From contig LVBW01000024.1 of assembly GCA_001604585.1 (NCBI GenBank), forward strand, positions 1-64,000: a stretch of DNA of 64,000 nucleotides, given 5' to 3'. Source of the DNA: Puniceicoccales bacterium Verruco_02 (GTDB taxonomy: Bacteria; Verrucomicrobiota; Verrucomicrobiia; Opitutales; Oceanipulchritudinaceae). Positions 61,112 to 64,000 of the stretch are shown here, piece after piece (within the stretch, counting starts at the first letter, position 1; every line of letters begins with the position of its first letter). The notes under the pieces were generated by a model. It did no database searches. It saw nothing but the letters and a program-made list of their open reading frames with translations, and was not told the DNA's origin. The position numbers and the translations under genes are program-made.

Positions 61112-61995
61112 GCCGCCGCCGCAGAGCCGTTGCCCCCTGGGTGCCATACTTTTTCATAGCGCCCTTCCTCTTGAGCTTTGCCCTGTTCACGCTCTACCCG
61201 CTAATCCAGTCGGTAATCCTGACTACGAGGCAGAGCTTCGGCCCCGGCTACGACCATTACGTGGGACTGGCCAACTTCAGCAACATACTCTCTGATGCCA
61301 AGTTCTGGGTCGCGCTCAAGAACACCCTCACTTTCGCCATAATCTCGGTAGGGATCCAGATGCCCCTTTCGCTGGGGCTAGCCCTGCTGATGAACCAGCC
61401 TTGGCTTAGGGGACGGTCCCTGTTCCGCCTTGCCATATTCTCACCCGCACTCGTCGGCTCGGTCTTCGTTGGCATAATGTCGGCCATAGTGTTCCAGAAA
61501 CGCACGGGGATGCTCAATCAGGTGCTGCACAGCCTGTTCAACTTTGACCCGGACTTCCCTTGGCTTTCAACGCACCTTATGCCTGCCATGATCATAGCCT
61601 CGCTCTGGATGTGGACGGGCTTCAACATGATCTACTTTCTTGCCGCCCTCCAGAACGTGGACCGAGAGCTTGTCGAGGCCGCGTCGATCGACGGGGCCGG
61701 GCCGGTGCAGAGATTCCTGCACATCACCCTGCCGACGATAAGGCCCGTGGCGGGCTTTGTGACGCTTATTTGCATGATCGCGAGCCTTCAGATTTTCGAA
61801 CTTCCCTATCTGATGCTGGCAAGGCTCAACTCCGGGCCGGAAGACAGGGGCCTGACCGTTGTCATGTACCTGTACCAGACTGGCTTCAACATCGGCGACC
61901 TTGGCTATGCAAGCGCCATTGGCTGGATACTGGCCATATTGCTCATTTCGCTCTCCATCCTGTACCGTCGCCTCAGCAGGGGGGAAGCCGTATGA
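61108..61995 (+). CDS. Carbohydrate ABC transporter permease (MalF-like)
   Basis: VPYFFIAPFLLSFALFTLYPLIQSV; EAA loop LVEAASIDGAGPVQRFLHITLPTIRP. Confidence 0.93.
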   Translation: MSRRRRAVAPWVPYFFIAPFLLSFALFTLYPLIQSVILTTRQSFGPGYDHYVGLANFSNILSDAKFWVALKNTLTFAIISVGIQMPLSLGLALLMNQPWLRGRSLFRLAIFSPALVGSVFVGIMSAIVFQKRTGMLNQVLHSLFNFDPDFPWLSTHLMPAMIIASLWMWTGFNMIYFLAALQNVDRELVEAASIDGAGPVQRFLHITLPTIRPVAGFVTLICMIASLQIFELPYLMLARLNSGPEDRGLTVVMYLYQTGFNIGDLGYASAIGWILAILLISLSILYRRLSRGEAV

Positions 61996-62861
61996 AGCCG
62001 CGCAGCAAATCCCTTACGTTAAACTTGGCCAAGGCGCTCAATTATGCGCTCCTGCTCCTCGCCTGCCTTGTCACCCTTACGCCCTTTTACTGGCTTCTTG
62101 TTGCGGCATTTAAGAAGAGCGAGGACTTCTTCGCGCACACCTTCCTGCCCAAGGGCGATGGCTTCCTCGGGGTGGCTTGGTACAAGCTCACACTGGATAA
62201 TTTCTCGCGAATTTTCACAGAGCTGGACTTTGCCAACAACATCCTTAACTCCGTGTTCCTTGCCAGCAGCACGGCCGTCATATCCACCATCACGGCGGCA
62301 ATGGGCGGCTACGCGCTGGCCAAGTACGAGTTCCGTGGGCGGGACTTTATCATGGGCATAGTCCTCGCCGCGCTCATCATTCCCGCTCCCCTCTTGCTCG
62401 CCCCCGGCTATCAGCTCCTTTACCACCTGCACTTACTGGATAGCTACGGGGGCCTGCTGCTCCCGGCTGTGGCCCCGGCCTTCGGCGTGTTCCTATTCCG
62501 GCAGGCCATGCTCAACAGCGTGCCCCAGAGCCTGCTCGACAGCGCCCGGATAGACGGCTGCGGAGAGCTTCACTGCTTCTGGGTCATAGTGCTGCCCCTT
62601 GTGCGGCCAATGGTGGGCGCGTATCTCTTAATCACCTTCCTTGGCAGTTGGAACAACTTCATCCAGCCGCAGATAATCCTTCAGGACGCGGACAAGTTCC
62701 CCCTCTCGGTGGCCCTAGCCAGTCTTCAGACTGCCTACCGTGCCGAGTACGGCATGATTACGGCGGGCACTCTTGTTTCGATAGCACCCCTTGCCGCGCT
62801 GTTCCTGCTCCTGCAAAAGGAATTTATTAGCGGTCTTACCTCCGGCGCAGTCAAGGGCTGA
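61992..62861 (+). CDS. Carbohydrate ABC transporter permease (MalG-like)
   Basis: Internal start MKPRSKSLTLNLAKAL with ATGA overlap; EAA loop LLDSARIDGCGELHCFWVIVLPLVRPM. Confidence 0.93.
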   Translation: MKPRSKSLTLNLAKALNYALLLLACLVTLTPFYWLLVAAFKKSEDFFAHTFLPKGDGFLGVAWYKLTLDNFSRIFTELDFANNILNSVFLASSTAVISTITAAMGGYALAKYEFRGRDFIMGIVLAALIIPAPLLLAPGYQLLYHLHLLDSYGGLLLPAVAPAFGVFLFRQAMLNSVPQSLLDSARIDGCGELHCFWVIVLPLVRPMVGAYLLITFLGSWNNFIQPQIILQDADKFPLSVALASLQTAYRAEYGMITAGTLVSIAPLAALFLLLQKEFISGLTSGAVKG

Positions 62862-62901
62862 CATGACACCCTATTCACACCCCATTCCAAACAATTGACC
62901 A

Positions 62902-64000
62902 ATGGCAAGCGTCACGCTCCAGAACCTTGTGAAGAACTACGGCGATGCGAAGCGGCCTCTTCTGGCCGTTAAGGGCATAAATCTGGAAATACGCGACCGC
63001 GAGTTCATGGTGTTCGTCGGCCCTTCGGGCTGCGGCAAGAGCACGACTCTGCGCATGATAGCGGGCCTTGAGGACATTAGCTCCGGCCATGTCCTCATCG
63101 AGGGGCGGAAAATGAACGACGTGCTGCCCAAGGATCGCGACATAGCGATGGTGTTCCAGAACTACGCCCTGTATCCGCACATGAGCGTGTACGACAACAT
63201 GGCCTTTGCGCTGAAGCTGCGGCACTTCCCGGCGGCGGACATTCGCCAGCGGGTACTCTCAACGGCGGCCACTCTGGGCATCGAAGAGGAACAACTTAAG
63301 CGCCTGCCGCGGACTCTTTCGGGCGGGCAACGCCAACGCGTGGCCCTTGGAAGAGCCATAGTGCGCAGCCCCAAGGTCTTCCTCTTTGATGAGCCTTTGT
63401 CCAACCTCGACGCCAAGGCCCGCGTCTCGATGCGTGCCGAGATCGCCAAGCTGCACGATCGACTACAGGCAACCATGATCTACGTCACCCACGATCAGGT
63501 CGAGGCGATGACGATGGGAGAGCGAATCTGCGTGATGAACGAGGGCGAGATCGTGCAGGTGGACGAACCGATGGCCATATACAACCACCCGGTCAACATG
63601 TTCGTGGCGGGCTTCATAGGCAGTCCGCCCATGAACTTCATCCACGGACACATAGCGACTGTCGAAGGCAGGGCGCGCTTTGTGGAGGACAACGAGGATA
63701 TGGACGCGCTGCGCTTCGACATAGGCGAGCGCCTTTCGCTGCGTACGGAGGCATGGCGGGACCGCCCCGTGGTGCTGGGCATCCGCCCGGAGGACATTTA
63801 CGACCACCGCCGCTGCACGGCCAGCCAACCTTCGAGCGGTCAATACGCGAGGGTGGAAATTTCCGAGCCGATGGGTTCGGAGACTTACCTGTATCTCAAC
63901 ACGGGCGCGCATCCGCTAGTGGCCCGCATGGCCAGCAACGACCGCTACCAGACAAACGAGCAGGTGCATCTGCGAATGGACCTGGCCAAGGCGCACTTTT
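62902..64000 (+). CDS. Sugar ABC transporter ATP-binding protein (MsmX/UgpC-like), truncated at window end
   Basis: MASVTLQNLVKNYGD, GPSGCGKSTTLRMIAGLE, LSGGQRQRVALGRAIV, FLFDEPLSNLDAKAR, GIRPEDI; open frame runs off the window and is missing from the ORF track. Confidence 0.93.
   Translation, partial: MASVTLQNLVKNYGDAKRPLLAVKGINLEIRDREFMVFVGPSGCGKSTTLRMIAGLEDISSGHVLIEGRKMNDVLPKDRDIAMVFQNYALYPHMSVYDNMAFALKLRHFPAADIRQRVLSTAATLGIEEEQLKRLPRTLSGGQRQRVALGRAIVRSPKVFLFDEPLSNLDAKARVSMRAEIAKLHDRLQATMIYVTHDQVEAMTMGERICVMNEGEIVQVDEPMAIYNHPVNMFVAGFIGSPPMNFIHGHIATVEGRARFVEDNEDMDALRFDIGERLSLRTEAWRDRPVVLGIRPEDIYDHRRCTASQPSSGQYARVEISEPMGSETYLYLNTGAHPLVARMASNDRYQTNEQVHLRMDLAKAHF

Overview
GC-rich bacterial chromosomal window with no rRNA, CRISPR array or recognisable mobile element. 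The TonB-dependent receptor N-terminus (VVELSPFVVET...GYMAANSISGTRLN) and a Trp-rich C-terminal tail on a secreted phosphatase suggest a Verrucomicrobiota/Opitutae-like host; this is inference only. Bases 1-43.6 kb are mostly housekeeping and physiology genes: pnt transhydrogenase, tRNA-Val-ilvN-ilvC, znuABC, ribF, a tandem-domain alkaline phosphatase, an arsC/acr3/arsC/SulP cluster, hflX, thyA, exbB-exbD-tonB, gcvH, a PurA-like protein, a hybrid kinase, coaX, an MCP, queA, panC, dapL and a degenerate SDR fused to a long Arg/Lys-rich disordered tail. Bases 43.6-64 kb form a coherent glycan-utilisation locus that I interpret as a SusD-free xyloglucan utilisation locus. It holds a GH74-like endo-xyloglucanase, a TonB-dependent receptor, a LacI regulator, a PA14-containing GH31 alpha-xylosidase-like enzyme, a GH95 fucosidase-like lipoprotein, a GH2 with an F5/8C-like insert, and a sugar ABC transporter (binding protein, two permeases, and an ATPase cut by the window edge). 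Three copies of a LacI-type palindrome (GATTTAACGTTAAATC and near copies) lie upstream of the receptor (two copies) and the GH31 (one copy). Two of the three sit exactly 5 nt after a TTGAC[C/T] hexamer. All family assignments are by eye from motifs; no searches were run.
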